From: Candidatus Hydrogenedentota bacterium
Lineage (GTDB): Bacteria; Hydrogenedentota; Hydrogenedentia; Hydrogenedentales; SCBR16-9
Direction of reading: 5' to 3'
Length of the DNA: 10,801 nucleotides
Assembly (NCBI GenBank): GCA_007116095.1
Contig: SKJD01000352.1
Coordinates: forward strand, 1-10,801
Of the stretch, positions 1 to 7,147 are shown piece by piece; position 1 is the first letter of the stretch; every line of letters starts with the position of its first letter. Below the pieces are notes generated by a model. That model saw only the letters and a list, made by a program, of their open reading frames with translations. It searched no databases and had not been told where the DNA came from. The position numbers and the translations under genes are program-made.

Positions 1-1338
1 GGGGTTGTACGGCGGAATGATGATATCCGGGTTGGCCAAGGCTACCTCCACGCCCCGGTCCAGCGCGGCGCAGAAATCTTCGGGCGTCATCTCATTGCGC
101 AGCAGGCGCGCCATGTTGGGCAGCATCACCTGTTGATTCCACTCGAGCAACAGGTCGACCAGGCGAATGTTGAAAATGCCCGGGGCCTGCTCGACCATTT
201 CCAGCGCCGATTGCAGCGCCGGTGGCACGGAATCCGGCGGGGTCGCCTCTTGCAACGGTGAGATAACCCCGATGCGCTCGCCCAGACTGGGGGCCATGGT
301 GGGCGATACCATGTAGCGGGCAAAGTCGAAGGCTTCTTTGGTATGGCGGGCATCTGAAAGGACATGGAGAAACTCGGTGCCCTGTCCGTTGAATAGATCC
401 GGGTTGCCCTTGCCACCCGAGACACCGGGCACATTAAAGCAGCGCATCTCAAAGCCTGCCGGGATACTTTCGCGCATTTCGTTGTAGAGCCATACCCCGC
501 AAAAGATCATGGCGGCATTGCCGTTGACAAACTGGAGTTGGCTCTCGGTGTGGGTCATGGCCATGGAGCCGCGCTGGAAATGGTCGCGGGCCAATATCTG
601 CATGAGTCGGGCCGCTTCCACGACATCCGGATGGCTGAAGGCTCCAGGCTCGGGGGCGTTGATCCGGTTGATCGCCGCCAGACCGCCGACGCGCTGAATC
701 AGGGAGATGAAGGTGTACCAGCCATAGACCGGGTACTTGCCCTGGTAGGCGATGGGGGCGATACCCTCCGCGCGGGCCGCATCACACAACGCGATAAATT
801 CATCCCAGGTCTCGGGTGGACTCCAGCCATGTTCGCGGAACATGCGTGCGTCATACCAGACCGCCCAGGCCCCGAAGGCGCTGGGAATCCCATAGACCAC
901 CCCCTCCGTGCTGAAATTGTCCAGGGTGCCGGGGGTAAAGAGATCGCCCCAGGGTTGATCACTGCCCGGCGGGGAGAGTTGCAGCGCTTCATTGAAGGAC
1001 TCCAGCTTGCCCGAGGCAATGAGAATCCAGATCGGCATGTGGTGCACCAGCAGCAGGTCCGGCGGATCGCCTCGCAGGATGCGCGGCTTCACAATCTCGT
1101 TGATGCGGGGATCGCCCCACAGGTTGATACGGATGTTTTTCTCCGGAAATTCTTCCTCATAGCGTCGTGCCACTTCCCGGTGCCATTCGATGCCGTAGCC
1201 GCCTTCAAAGATGCCGACTTCCAACTCGATGGCGGTGTCATCCGGATCTTCGAGCGGCTGTAATGCGTCACATCCACCAATCAGGAGGAGGACACTGAGT
1301 AATACGCCGTGTAACAGTATTGAAGATATTTTTTTCAT
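1..1338 (-). CDS. ABC-type sugar solute-binding lipoprotein (3' end cut by window edge)
   Basis: The frame is open from an ATG at 1338 to the window edge: 446 codons with no stop, so the C-terminus lies just outside. The N-terminus (MKKISS, then a leucine-rich core) is a lipoprotein signal peptide with a lipobox-like LLIGGC at residues 18-23. Cys23 would be lipidated and the next residue is Asp. The rest has the layout of family 1 extracellular sugar-binding proteins (MalE/UgpB-like): a first strand VGIFEGG, a DPPDLLLVH segment near 91-99, VVYGIPSAFGAWAVWYD near 147-163, PPETWDEF near 174-181 and VNGNAAMIFCGVW near 271-283. Such proteins capture an oligosaccharide or amino sugar outside the inner membrane and hand it to an ABC permease. 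The sugar cannot be named. KYPVYGWYTF near 201-210 loosely recalls N-acetylglucosamine/chitobiose binders, but this is a guess. No clear Shine-Dalgarno is visible. Permease genes would be expected beyond the left edge. Confidence 0.85.
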   Translation of the reverse strand, partial: MKKISSILLHGVLLSVLLLIGGCDALQPLEDPDDTAIELEVGIFEGGYGIEWHREVARRYEEEFPEKNIRINLWGDPRINEIVKPRILRGDPPDLLLVHHMPIWILIASGKLESFNEALQLSPPGSDQPWGDLFTPGTLDNFSTEGVVYGIPSAFGAWAVWYDARMFREHGWSPPETWDEFIALCDAARAEGIAPIAYQGKYPVYGWYTFISLIQRVGGLAAINRINAPEPGAFSHPDVVEAARLMQILARDHFQRGSMAMTHTESQLQFVNGNAAMIFCGVWLYNEMRESIPAGFEMRCFNVPGVSGGKGNPDLFNGQGTEFLHVLSDARHTKEAFDFARYMVSPTMAPSLGERIGVISPLQEATPPDSVPPALQSALEMVEQAPGIFNIRLVDLLLEWNQQVMLPNMARLLRNEMTPEDFCAALDRGVEVALANPDIIIPPYNP

Positions 1339-1485
1339 GAGAATCAACTTGCCAGGGTTGCGGTTGCGCGGCGTATTCTTTTTTCCGGGTTTGTCGGCTG
1401 TATAGACATCATCGGCTGCCAGGCCCGCTGTAATCTAAATGCGAATTGCGCAATAACCTTACTACATGAAGTGGAGGATATCAAG
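1339..1485. other. Intergenic gap between lipoprotein and kinase genes
   Basis: These 147 bases separate two minus-strand genes. I see no clear rho-independent terminator after the kinase stop. On the minus strand a TTGATA near the upstream end followed after 17 bases by TAAGGT is a poor promoter candidate, so I cannot say whether the lipoprotein gene has its own promoter or is read through from the kinase pair. Confidence 0.4.
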
Positions 1486-2373
1486 TCAAAAGACCTCGGG
1501 CTTCGGGCGGAATTTGCCCTGCTTTTCCCAGATCGCTTCAATGCGACGTCGGCGTTCCTGCTGGCCGCTGCGCACCTTCGGCATCCAGATTCGCGGATCG
1601 ATGTCCTCCGGAAGCAATTGCGTGATGAACGGTACCAGTAAATGGTCACTGAGCTGATCGCAAAAAGAATCATAAAGCTGGACATGGTTGCGCATACGCC
1701 GCTCTTCGGTGTATTGCGCCTGTAGTATGACGGCATCCAGGTCGATAAAGCTGAAATGCTCCCCGTCCCGGGTGAAGATGTTTTTCCCGGAGAGGTCGGC
1801 GTGGTAGGCGTTGCACTGGTTCAATTGGTTGATGGCCCGGGCCAGTTGCTCCAGAAAGGCGACGATTTTTTCCTTCCCGACGTCTTGCCGCGTCATCGTG
1901 AAGAGGTGCTGTTCGACGTTCCGCTGCCCTTCCAGCAGCTCGCTGATGAGGGCATTGCGGGTGTGGAGCCCGGCAAAGCACCATTCCACAAAGGCGATTG
2001 GGCGCGGCACGTGGATACCCCTTCGATTCAGGTAACAGGCGGCGTCCCAGTGTCTGCGGTGTTTCTGGTACTGAAGGGTATGGCGAACGGTGCGCGCGAT
2101 GAAGCTGCCTCGGCTTTGCTTGACAACCCAACGCTCCACCCGCCAGACCGCGCTCCGGTTGGAGGTTTTCATGGGCGTCCCGGTACTTTCCAGACACTCC
2201 AGCACCGTTTCGACCGCTATGTTCGCATCGTGATGGATGCGCATTAGGCCCTTACGTATGGAGGGAAAAGTATGTGCTATATATTCCTGGTCTTGCATCT
2301 TCTGTCTCAATCTCTCAATGGTCGTGTTGGCAACGGCAACGCGCCTGCTTACCACATATCCCGCAAGGTCCAT
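1486..2373 (-). CDS. Lipopolysaccharide kinase-like protein (Kdo/WaaP family), second of a pair
   Basis: The protein is up to 295 residues long with a compact kinase-like fold. An ATP-contacting lysine is visible in RWVVKQ (Lys85). WDAACYLNRRGIHVPRPIAF near 109-128 matches the typical family stretch before the hinge. The catalytic loop is HADLSGKNIF, with Asp193 and Asn198, and the metal-binding motif is DLD (211-213). WaaP/KdkA-family enzymes phosphorylate heptose or Kdo in the lipopolysaccharide core on the cytoplasmic face of the inner membrane. The acceptor here is unknown, and other small-molecule or protein targets are possible. The start is uncertain. ATG 2373 overlaps the preceding gene by 25 bases and has no good Shine-Dalgarno. 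ATG 2298 (MQDQEY) follows a GAGA-rich stretch, and ATG 2172 (MKTSNR) lies just before the conserved kinase core. The C-terminal 30 residues are basic (QQERRRR). The upstream neighbour is a relative, so the two are probably one transcription unit. Confidence 0.75.
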   Translation of the reverse strand: MDLAGYVVSRRVAVANTTIERLRQKMQDQEYIAHTFPSIRKGLMRIHHDANIAVETVLECLESTGTPMKTSNRSAVWRVERWVVKQSRGSFIARTVRHTLQYQKHRRHWDAACYLNRRGIHVPRPIAFVEWCFAGLHTRNALISELLEGQRNVEQHLFTMTRQDVGKEKIVAFLEQLARAINQLNQCNAYHADLSGKNIFTRDGEHFSFIDLDAVILQAQYTEERRMRNHVQLYDSFCDQLSDHLLVPFITQLLPEDIDPRIWMPKVRSGQQERRRRIEAIWEKQGKFRPKPEVF

Positions 2374-3152
2374 TTCCAGTGGTAGACCCGGCGCAACCAG
2401 GCCGGTACGTGAAATTTCCCATATCCTTGCAACAATGCGTCAAAGCAGGATTCCGGAACCCCGGTTTTACGCAGGGAACGTAAAAGTCGCAGCAGATTAC
2501 GCGCCCGGGCCGTCGTCGAGAGGGTGTGGCGGAGCCGGGCGTTGTCAAAGTCCAGCAGGTATACGTCGTTGCCGGAGAACACAATATTATGTACATTCAA
2601 GTCCGCGTGCCACAGGCCCCTGTCATGCATCTGTCGGATGATCGCCCCGGCCCGGCTGGCGAGTTGCGCAGCATCATCGGGCTTGTCACGCAATACGGCA
2701 TCCAGACTCCGGGCTTCCGGGAGCAGCCGGGTGACCAACGCGCCGTGTTGGTAGATCACGCCGAACTGTACGGCCCAACGCACCCCGAGAAGCCGGGGCA
2801 CGGGCAAGCCGAGCTGTTCGGCTTGATAATGCGCCCGGAACTCACGTAGTGGCCGGTTGACGCCAATATAGCAGTCATGTAACAAGGCGCGCATCACGCC
2901 GCCACGCCGATAGTAGCGCAGCACGGCATGGTCCCGGATCGGGGCCTGGGCCTGGGCCTGGGCCTGGGCATTGCCCAAGGGAAATGTCCGGACCGCGCCT
3001 CGGCCACCAGCGACCGGGAGCGCTTCGCCATATTCGGTTTCGAGCAAGGCGGGACGCAGCAGCGCCGCATGCTCCCGGCGCAACAACATATGCCAGGCGG
3101 CATGCCGCTCATATACAAAGTCGCTGTCGTAGTCTTTTGTGGTGATACCCAT
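2349..3152 (-). CDS. 3-deoxy-D-manno-octulosonic acid kinase-like protein (KdkA/WaaP family)
   Basis: This 267-residue protein resembles KdkA, which uses ATP to phosphorylate the Kdo residue of lipid A-core in the cytoplasm. The matching pieces are GGRGAV (49-54), VLRYYRRGG (77-85, where an arginine stands at the usual lysine place as in KdkA), PLREFRAHYQ (101-110), LGLPVPRLLG (115-123), the catalytic loop WHADLNVHNIV with Asp184 and Asn189, and LLDFDNARL with Asp201. KdkA proteins are often about 240 residues. The extra length includes an Ala-Gln repeat (62-70) in the loop between two N-lobe strands, encoded by a hexanucleotide tandem repeat. ATG 3152 is preceded by GGGATGG, a close but usable ribosome site. 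It is the first gene of a probable two-gene unit and is divergent from gatCAB. The gene symbol is withheld because the acceptor sugar is not proven. Confidence 0.8.
   Translation of the reverse strand: MGITTKDYDSDFVYERHAAWHMLLRREHAALLRPALLETEYGEALPVAGGRGAVRTFPLGNAQAQAQAQAPIRDHAVLRYYRRGGVMRALLHDCYIGVNRPLREFRAHYQAEQLGLPVPRLLGVRWAVQFGVIYQHGALVTRLLPEARSLDAVLRDKPDDAAQLASRAGAIIRQMHDRGLWHADLNVHNIVFSGNDVYLLDFDNARLRHTLSTTARARNLLRLLRSLRKTGVPESCFDALLQGYGKFHVPAWLRRVYHWKWTLRDMW
2942..2969. repeat. Hexanucleotide tandem repeat (GGGCCT) inside the KdkA-like gene
   Basis: Four complete GGGCCT units run from 2942 to 2965, followed by a partial unit GGGC. On the coding (minus) strand this gives an alternating Ala-Gln stretch of nine residues. 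Because the unit is six bases, gain or loss of a copy adds or removes two residues and does not break the frame. Confidence 0.9.
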
Positions 3153-3220
3153 CCATCCCGACCCAGTCGTTGCTTATACATCCGCCCCATACGCGATCCG
3201 CAACACGCCCTGCGGCCTAA

Positions 3221-3251
3221 AACATAGCAGAAAAAGAGACGTAGTTCCCAA
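3221..3251 (-). promoter_or_regulatory. Candidate promoter for the kinase pair
   Basis: Read on the minus strand, TTGGGA (3251-3246) is followed after 19 bases by TATGTT (3226-3221). A TGC directly before the latter makes an extended -10. The predicted start would leave a leader of about 60 bases before ATG 3152. The spacer is longer than the 17-base optimum, but an extended -10 can compensate. Assigned by eye only. Confidence 0.35.
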
Positions 3252-3308
3252 CCAACGCATAATCACCGTGAAAAGCACCGATTTTTTCCAGCAATGTCGC
3301 GTTCGCTT

Positions 3309-3339
3309 TTGGAATAAGAAGCCGGCTATATGCTATCAT
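3309..3339 (+). promoter_or_regulatory. Candidate promoter for gatCAB
   Basis: TTGGAA (3309-3314) and TATCAT (3334-3339) are separated by 19 bases, with TGC immediately before the -10 box (extended -10). Transcription would begin near 3346, giving a leader of about 40 bases before gatC. The arrangement mirrors the minus-strand candidate on the other side of this 234-base divergent region. No operator-like palindrome is evident between them. Confidence 0.45.
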
Positions 3340-3386
3340 TTTCCTCTATTCTTTATTTCCCAACCCAATCAGGAAATAACATCAAA

Positions 3387-3689
3387 ATGAGTAAAATTAC
3401 CAAAGAAGACGTGATCTATGTGGCGTCTTTGGCCCAATTGGAACTGGACGAAGCCGCCCAAGAGCGGCTGGTGCATGAAATGGGCGATGTCATCAATTAT
3501 ATGGACAAGCTGAATGCGCTGGATACGGATCAGGTTGAGCCCATGATGCATGCCCTCAGAATGACCAATGTGCTGCGAGAAGATGTCGTCGGCGAATCCC
3601 TCAGCCGGGAAGCGGCGTTGAAAAATGCGCCAAAACATGACGACGAGTACTTTATCGTGCCGAAAATATTGGAGAATGACAACGCATGA
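3387..3689 (+). CDS. gatC: Aspartyl/glutamyl-tRNA amidotransferase subunit C
   Basis: GatC is the small subunit that wraps around GatA and stabilises the GatCAB complex. That complex converts Glu-tRNA(Gln) and/or Asp-tRNA(Asn) to the correct amidated tRNA in the cytoplasm. The 100-residue product has the usual length and motifs: [19 protein letters not shown] at the start, a helix containing [26 protein letters not shown] and the C-terminal FIVPKIL. ATG 3387 was chosen because MSKITKEDV is the normal GatC N-terminus. An in-frame ATG at 3330 would add 19 residues and lies between the promoter boxes. AGGA at 3371-3374 is the likely ribosome site, with a slightly long spacer. The stop overlaps the gatA start by four bases (ATGA), which suggests translational coupling. 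Confidence 0.96.
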   Translation: MSKITKEDVIYVASLAQLELDEAAQERLVHEMGDVINYMDKLNALDTDQVEPMMHALRMTNVLREDVVGESLSREAALKNAPKHDDEYFIVPKILENDNA

Positions 3690-5149
3690 CCGCCTGGTAT
3701 GAAAAAACAGCCCACGAAATCCGTGACGCCCTGCGCCAGGGCGAGACCACGGCGGTGGAAATAACCCAAAACTTTCTGGATCGTATTGATGCTGTTGACA
3801 AGCAGGTGGGCGCCTATCTCCAGATATGGAATGAAAGCGCTTTGGAACAAGCCGTGCAGATAGATGCGCGCCTGGCCAATGGCGAAGATGTTGGGCCGCT
3901 GGCAGGGGTGCCGATGTCCCTAAAGGATTTGTTCTGCACCCTGCGGGGCAATACGACCTGCGCCTCGCGCATGCTGGCCAATTTTGAAAGCCCCTACAAT
4001 GCAACAGCCGTTCAGCGACTGGAAGACGCCGGGGCCATCTTTCTCGGCAAGGTGAATCTGGACGAATTCGCCATGGGATCGTCCACGGAAAACAGCGCCT
4101 TTCAGAAAACCAGAAACCCGTGGAATCTAAATTGTGTTCCCGGCGGCTCCAGCGGCGGCTCGGCGGCTTCCGTTGCGGCGGATTGCTGCACGTTTTCGCT
4201 CAGCAGCGATACCGGCGGCTCCATTCGTCAGCCCGCTTCACTCTGTGGTTGTGTTGGACTGAAACCCACCTATGGCCGGGTATCACGAAAAGGGCAGGTC
4301 GCCTTTGCCTCCTCGCTCGATCAGATCGGGCCGATGTGCAAAGATGTCGAGGATGCCGCCCTGGTGCTTAATGTCATCTGCGGCAAGGATCCTCTGGACG
4401 CCACCACCGCGGATTTGCCCGTGCCGAACTTCAGCAAAGCGCTCACCGGCGATGTCAAGGGCCTGCGGATTGGCTTGCCCAAAGAGTATTTCACAGAGTC
4501 TTTGAATCCCGAGATGCGCGCTTTGATCGAGCAGGCCATCGACGTATTGAAGGGGCAGGGCGCCGAATTCATGGAAGTCTCCCTGCCGCATACCGACTAT
4601 GCTGTGGCCGTGTATTACATCATCTGCACCGCCGAGGCCAGCGCGAACCTGGCCCGCTTTGATGGCGTGCGCTACGGCTTCCGCCACCCGGACGCGAAGA
4701 ACATCCAGGAATTGTACGTCAAGAGCAAGAGCGAAGGCTTTGGGCCTGAAGTGCAACGGCGTATCATGCTGGGCACCTATGTGCTGTCCAGCGGCTATTA
4801 CGACGCCTACTATCTCAAAGCGCAAAAGGTGCGTTCGCTGATTAAGCAGGACTTTGACCGGGCCTTTGAGCAGTGCGACGTCATCTTGACGCCGACCTCG
4901 CCCACGCAAGCTTTCCAGTTCGGAGCCAAGACAGACCCGTTGGAAATGTACCTGAGCGACATCTACACCATTTCGACCAACCTGGCCGCCCTTCCCGGAA
5001 TTTCCTTGCCATGTGGTCTCACCAAAGACAAGCTGCCAGCAGGGCTACAGTTGATCGGCAAACCGTTTGATGAAGCTGCCATTTTACGCACAGCACATTG
5101 TTATGAACAGAACCGCGGCTTCGATATGGGCAAAGCCCCGATAGCCTGA
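3686..5149 (+). CDS. gatA: Aspartyl/glutamyl-tRNA amidotransferase subunit A
   Basis: GatA is the glutaminase subunit: it releases ammonia from glutamine and passes it to GatB. At 487 residues it is standard size (the Staphylococcus aureus protein is about 485). The amidase-signature Ser-cisSer-Lys triad is intact: Lys80 in PMSLKD, Ser155 in PGGSSGGSA and Ser179 in [11 protein letters not shown]. Their spacing matches the S. aureus residues shifted by one. [12 protein letters not shown] near 192-203 and the C-terminal [14 protein letters not shown] are also typical. The start ATG overlaps the gatC stop and gatB follows after 13 bases. I see no truncation or frameshift. Other amidases share the signature sequence, but the operon settles the identity. 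Confidence 0.98.
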   Translation: MTAWYEKTAHEIRDALRQGETTAVEITQNFLDRIDAVDKQVGAYLQIWNESALEQAVQIDARLANGEDVGPLAGVPMSLKDLFCTLRGNTTCASRMLANFESPYNATAVQRLEDAGAIFLGKVNLDEFAMGSSTENSAFQKTRNPWNLNCVPGGSSGGSAASVAADCCTFSLSSDTGGSIRQPASLCGCVGLKPTYGRVSRKGQVAFASSLDQIGPMCKDVEDAALVLNVICGKDPLDATTADLPVPNFSKALTGDVKGLRIGLPKEYFTESLNPEMRALIEQAIDVLKGQGAEFMEVSLPHTDYAVAVYYIICTAEASANLARFDGVRYGFRHPDAKNIQELYVKSKSEGFGPEVQRRIMLGTYVLSSGYYDAYYLKAQKVRSLIKQDFDRAFEQCDVILTPTSPTQAFQFGAKTDPLEMYLSDIYTISTNLAALPGISLPCGLTKDKLPAGLQLIGKPFDEAAILRTAHCYEQNRGFDMGKAPIA

Positions 5150-5162
5150 GGATATAATACCC

Positions 5163-6599
5163 ATGGAATTTGAAGCAGTTATCGGCATGGAAGTACATGT
5201 GGAGCTTAACAGCAAATCCAAGGTGTTTTGCCCGTGCAGCACCAACTTCCATGCGCCTGCGAATACCAACGTTTGCCCGGTCTGCCTGGGGATGCCCGGC
5301 TCGTTGCCGGTAATGAATAAGGATATGGTGGACAAATCCGTTGCAGTGGGCCTGGCCTTGAATTGCACCATATCCCGCTGGTCCAAGATGGACCGGAAGA
5401 ATTATTTCTACCCCGACCTGGCCAAGAATTACCAGATCAGCCAGTATGATCTGCCCTTGTGTTATAGCGGTTACATGGATGTGGAAAGCGATGGCCATGT
5501 GCGGCGGGTGGGCATTACCCGGGCGCACATGGAAGAGGATACCGCGCGCAACACCCATACGATTGGCAACGGCGAAAGCGGGGTCGACTTTAACCGCAGT
5601 GGGGTGCCGCTGCTGGAAATCGTGACGGAGCCGGATATCCGTAGCGCCCAGGAGGCCTTCGACTACCTCACCCAGCTCAAGCAGATATTGCAGTACCTGA
5701 ATGTCAGTGACTGCAACATGGAAGAGGGCTCCTTGCGCGCCGAGGCGAACATCAGCGTGCGTCCCAAGGGCAGCACGCCCTTCGGCACCAAGACCGAAGT
5801 CAAGAATGTCGCTTCCTTCAGCGGTACGATGAAGGCGATCGACTTCGAAATCAAGCGCCAAATCCAGGTGATTCGGGACGGCGGGACGATTGTCCAGGAA
5901 ACCCGTGGCTGGGACGCCGACCGAGGCATTACCTTCAGTCAGCGTATGAAGGAATCGGCGCACGACTATCGCTATTTCCCGGAACCGGACCTGGTGCCCA
6001 TCGTCGTCGATGAAGCCTGGGAACTGCGCATCCACGAGCAGCAACCAGAATTGCCCAACCCCCGGAAGCACCGTTTTGAGGCGGATTATGGCATTCCCGC
6101 CTATGACGCCATGGTGCTTACCCTGACCAAATCAATGGCCGATTTTTTTGAAGCGACCGTGGCCGCAGGAGCCGACGCAAAAAAGGCGGCCAATTGGATA
6201 ATGGGCGATCTGCAGGCGCTCTGCTCGGAAGCGAAGCGGGAATTGGGCGAAGAAGTCCTCTCCCCCGCGCATCTGGCGGAAATGATCCGGATGATCGACG
6301 CCGGCGAGATCAGCGGTAAGATCGCCAAGGAAGTCCTGGCCGAAATGTTTGCCAGTGGCAAAGCGCCCAAGACGATTGTGGAGGAGAAGGGGCTGGTGCA
6401 AATCAGCGACAGCGACGCCTTGCGTGAAAGCATCTGCCAGGTCCTTGCAGACAATACCCCGCAAGTGGAACAATACAAGGCAGGCAAGGAACGGGTCATT
6501 GGCTTCCTGGTCGGCCAGGTGATGAAAGCGACCCAGGGCAAGGCCAATCCCCAGATGGTGAACGAGCTCCTCAAAGAAGAGCTGAGTAAACTAAGCTAA
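5163..6599 (+). CDS. gatB: Aspartyl/glutamyl-tRNA amidotransferase subunit B
   Basis: GatB binds the mischarged tRNA, activates its carboxylate with ATP and transfers ammonia delivered from GatA. The 478 residues are full length. The N-terminal cradle domain starts FEAVIGMEVHVEL. Four cysteines (23, 25, 38, 41; CPC and CPVC) form the likely structural zinc site. KNYFYPDLAKNYQISQYD (79-96), HMEEDT (122-127), FNRSGVPLLEIVTEPD (143-158) and MEEGSLRAEANISVRP (186-201) are family hallmarks. The C-terminus is the tRNA-binding YqeY-like domain, ending in QVMKATQGKANPQMV. The likely Shine-Dalgarno GAGGA (5148-5152) overlaps the gatA stop codon, with a spacer of 10 bases. It is the third gene of gatCAB. 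Confidence 0.98.
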   Translation: MEFEAVIGMEVHVELNSKSKVFCPCSTNFHAPANTNVCPVCLGMPGSLPVMNKDMVDKSVAVGLALNCTISRWSKMDRKNYFYPDLAKNYQISQYDLPLCYSGYMDVESDGHVRRVGITRAHMEEDTARNTHTIGNGESGVDFNRSGVPLLEIVTEPDIRSAQEAFDYLTQLKQILQYLNVSDCNMEEGSLRAEANISVRPKGSTPFGTKTEVKNVASFSGTMKAIDFEIKRQIQVIRDGGTIVQETRGWDADRGITFSQRMKESAHDYRYFPEPDLVPIVVDEAWELRIHEQQPELPNPRKHRFEADYGIPAYDAMVLTLTKSMADFFEATVAAGADAKKAANWIMGDLQALCSEAKRELGEEVLSPAHLAEMIRMIDAGEISGKIAKEVLAEMFASGKAPKTIVEEKGLVQISDSDALRESICQVLADNTPQVEQYKAGKERVIGFLVGQVMKATQGKANPQMVNELLKEELSKLS

Positions 6600-6608
6600 G
6601 CAAACAAC

Positions 6609-6626
6609 TTGCGGGCAAGCCCGTAA
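6609..6626 (+). other. Small RNA hairpin between gatB and rsfS
   Basis: TTGCGGGC and GCCCGTAA can pair (one G-U wobble in RNA) across a very short loop, just after the gatB stop. No T-run follows, so it is unlikely to terminate transcription. It might protect the gatB message end or be incidental. Confidence 0.3.
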
Positions 6627-6659
6627 TTACCACATGGCGCACGGCACAGGAGACAGATA

Positions 6660-7052
6660 TTGGCGGCATTGATCAGGAAAAAATCCAGGCTGACGGAAGA
6701 CGAATCTCTGCTGGCCAACACACGGCGTATTGCCGATTTGGTGGCGGACAAGAAAGCCAAAGACATCAAGGCGTACGACCTGCGTGGCTTGACCATCATG
6801 GCCGATGTCTTCGTAATCTGCACGGCGACCAGTGAACCGCAGATGAAGGCGGTATACAATGCCGTGCGGGAAGGCATGCGCGAGATCGGCGTGGCTCCGC
6901 TCAACACCGAAGGAACCTACTCCGGAGAGTGGTTGTTGATGGACTTCGGTTCCGTCCTCTTCCATATATTCCGACCGGAGTCCAGAGAATTCTACGATCT
7001 GGACGGCCTCTGGGGCGACGCCCCACGGATTCCGCTCGAACTGGAAGAGTGA
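6660..7052 (+). CDS. rsfS: Ribosomal silencing factor RsfS
   Basis: RsfS (formerly DUF143/Iojap) binds ribosomal protein uL14 on the large subunit and blocks joining of the small subunit, which lowers translation when nutrients are short. The 130-residue product carries the family pattern: LVADKKAKDIKAYDLRGL (28-44), ADVFVICTATSEPQMKAV (48-65), GEWLLMDFGSVLFHIF (89-104) and REFYDLDGLWGDAP (109-122). The start is TTG 6660. AGGAGA at 6648-6653 is ideally spaced, and the ATG at 6634 is out of frame. A TTG start can reduce translation. The gene lies 60 bases after gatB on the same strand. In many bacteria rsfS sits near nadD or rlmH, so the gatCAB setting is less usual. Confidence 0.95.
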   Translation: MAALIRKKSRLTEDESLLANTRRIADLVADKKAKDIKAYDLRGLTIMADVFVICTATSEPQMKAVYNAVREGMREIGVAPLNTEGTYSGEWLLMDFGSVLFHIFRPESREFYDLDGLWGDAPRIPLELEE

Positions 7053-7147
7053 CCCGCTGCCCATCGCCAGCATAACAGGAAGCATTCCGGGGGCCTCAAG
7101 GAATGCCCCAAGCCTGCGATAACCCCGTGTAAAGGAGTCATGAACCG
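7053..7147 (+). promoter_or_regulatory. rsfS-kinase spacer with two competing hairpins and a ribosome site
   Basis: GCATTCC (7082-7088) can pair with GGAATGC (7100-7106). An alternative pairing is GGGGC (7090-7094) with GCCCC (7105-7109), and both cannot form at once. No T-run follows, so this is not a standard terminator. AAGGAG at 7132-7137 is the Shine-Dalgarno of the kinase gene, 10 bases before ATG 7148. No convincing promoter is seen, so read-through from rsfS is likely. Confidence 0.35.

Noticed and set aside
538..1263. Plus-strand open frame of 241 codons
   Set aside because: The opposite strand encodes the solute-binding lipoprotein with clear motifs over the same bases.
2942..2969. 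Hexamer run as a CRISPR or satellite array
   Set aside because: There are no spacers and it is only 28 bases long, within a coding gene. It is a simple tandem repeat.
3330..3386. Upstream in-frame start for gatC
   Set aside because: It would add 19 residues not typical of GatC and would start inside the candidate promoter. AGGA lies before ATG 3387.
5153..5158. Perfect TATAAT just before gatB
   Set aside because: It lies only 4 bases before the gatB start codon, so transcription would begin inside the coding region. It is also part of the spacer after the Shine-Dalgarno.
5019..6071. Long minus-strand open frame opposite gatA/gatB
   Set aside because: It is antisense to well-conserved gatB and gatA sequence and has no recognisable motifs.
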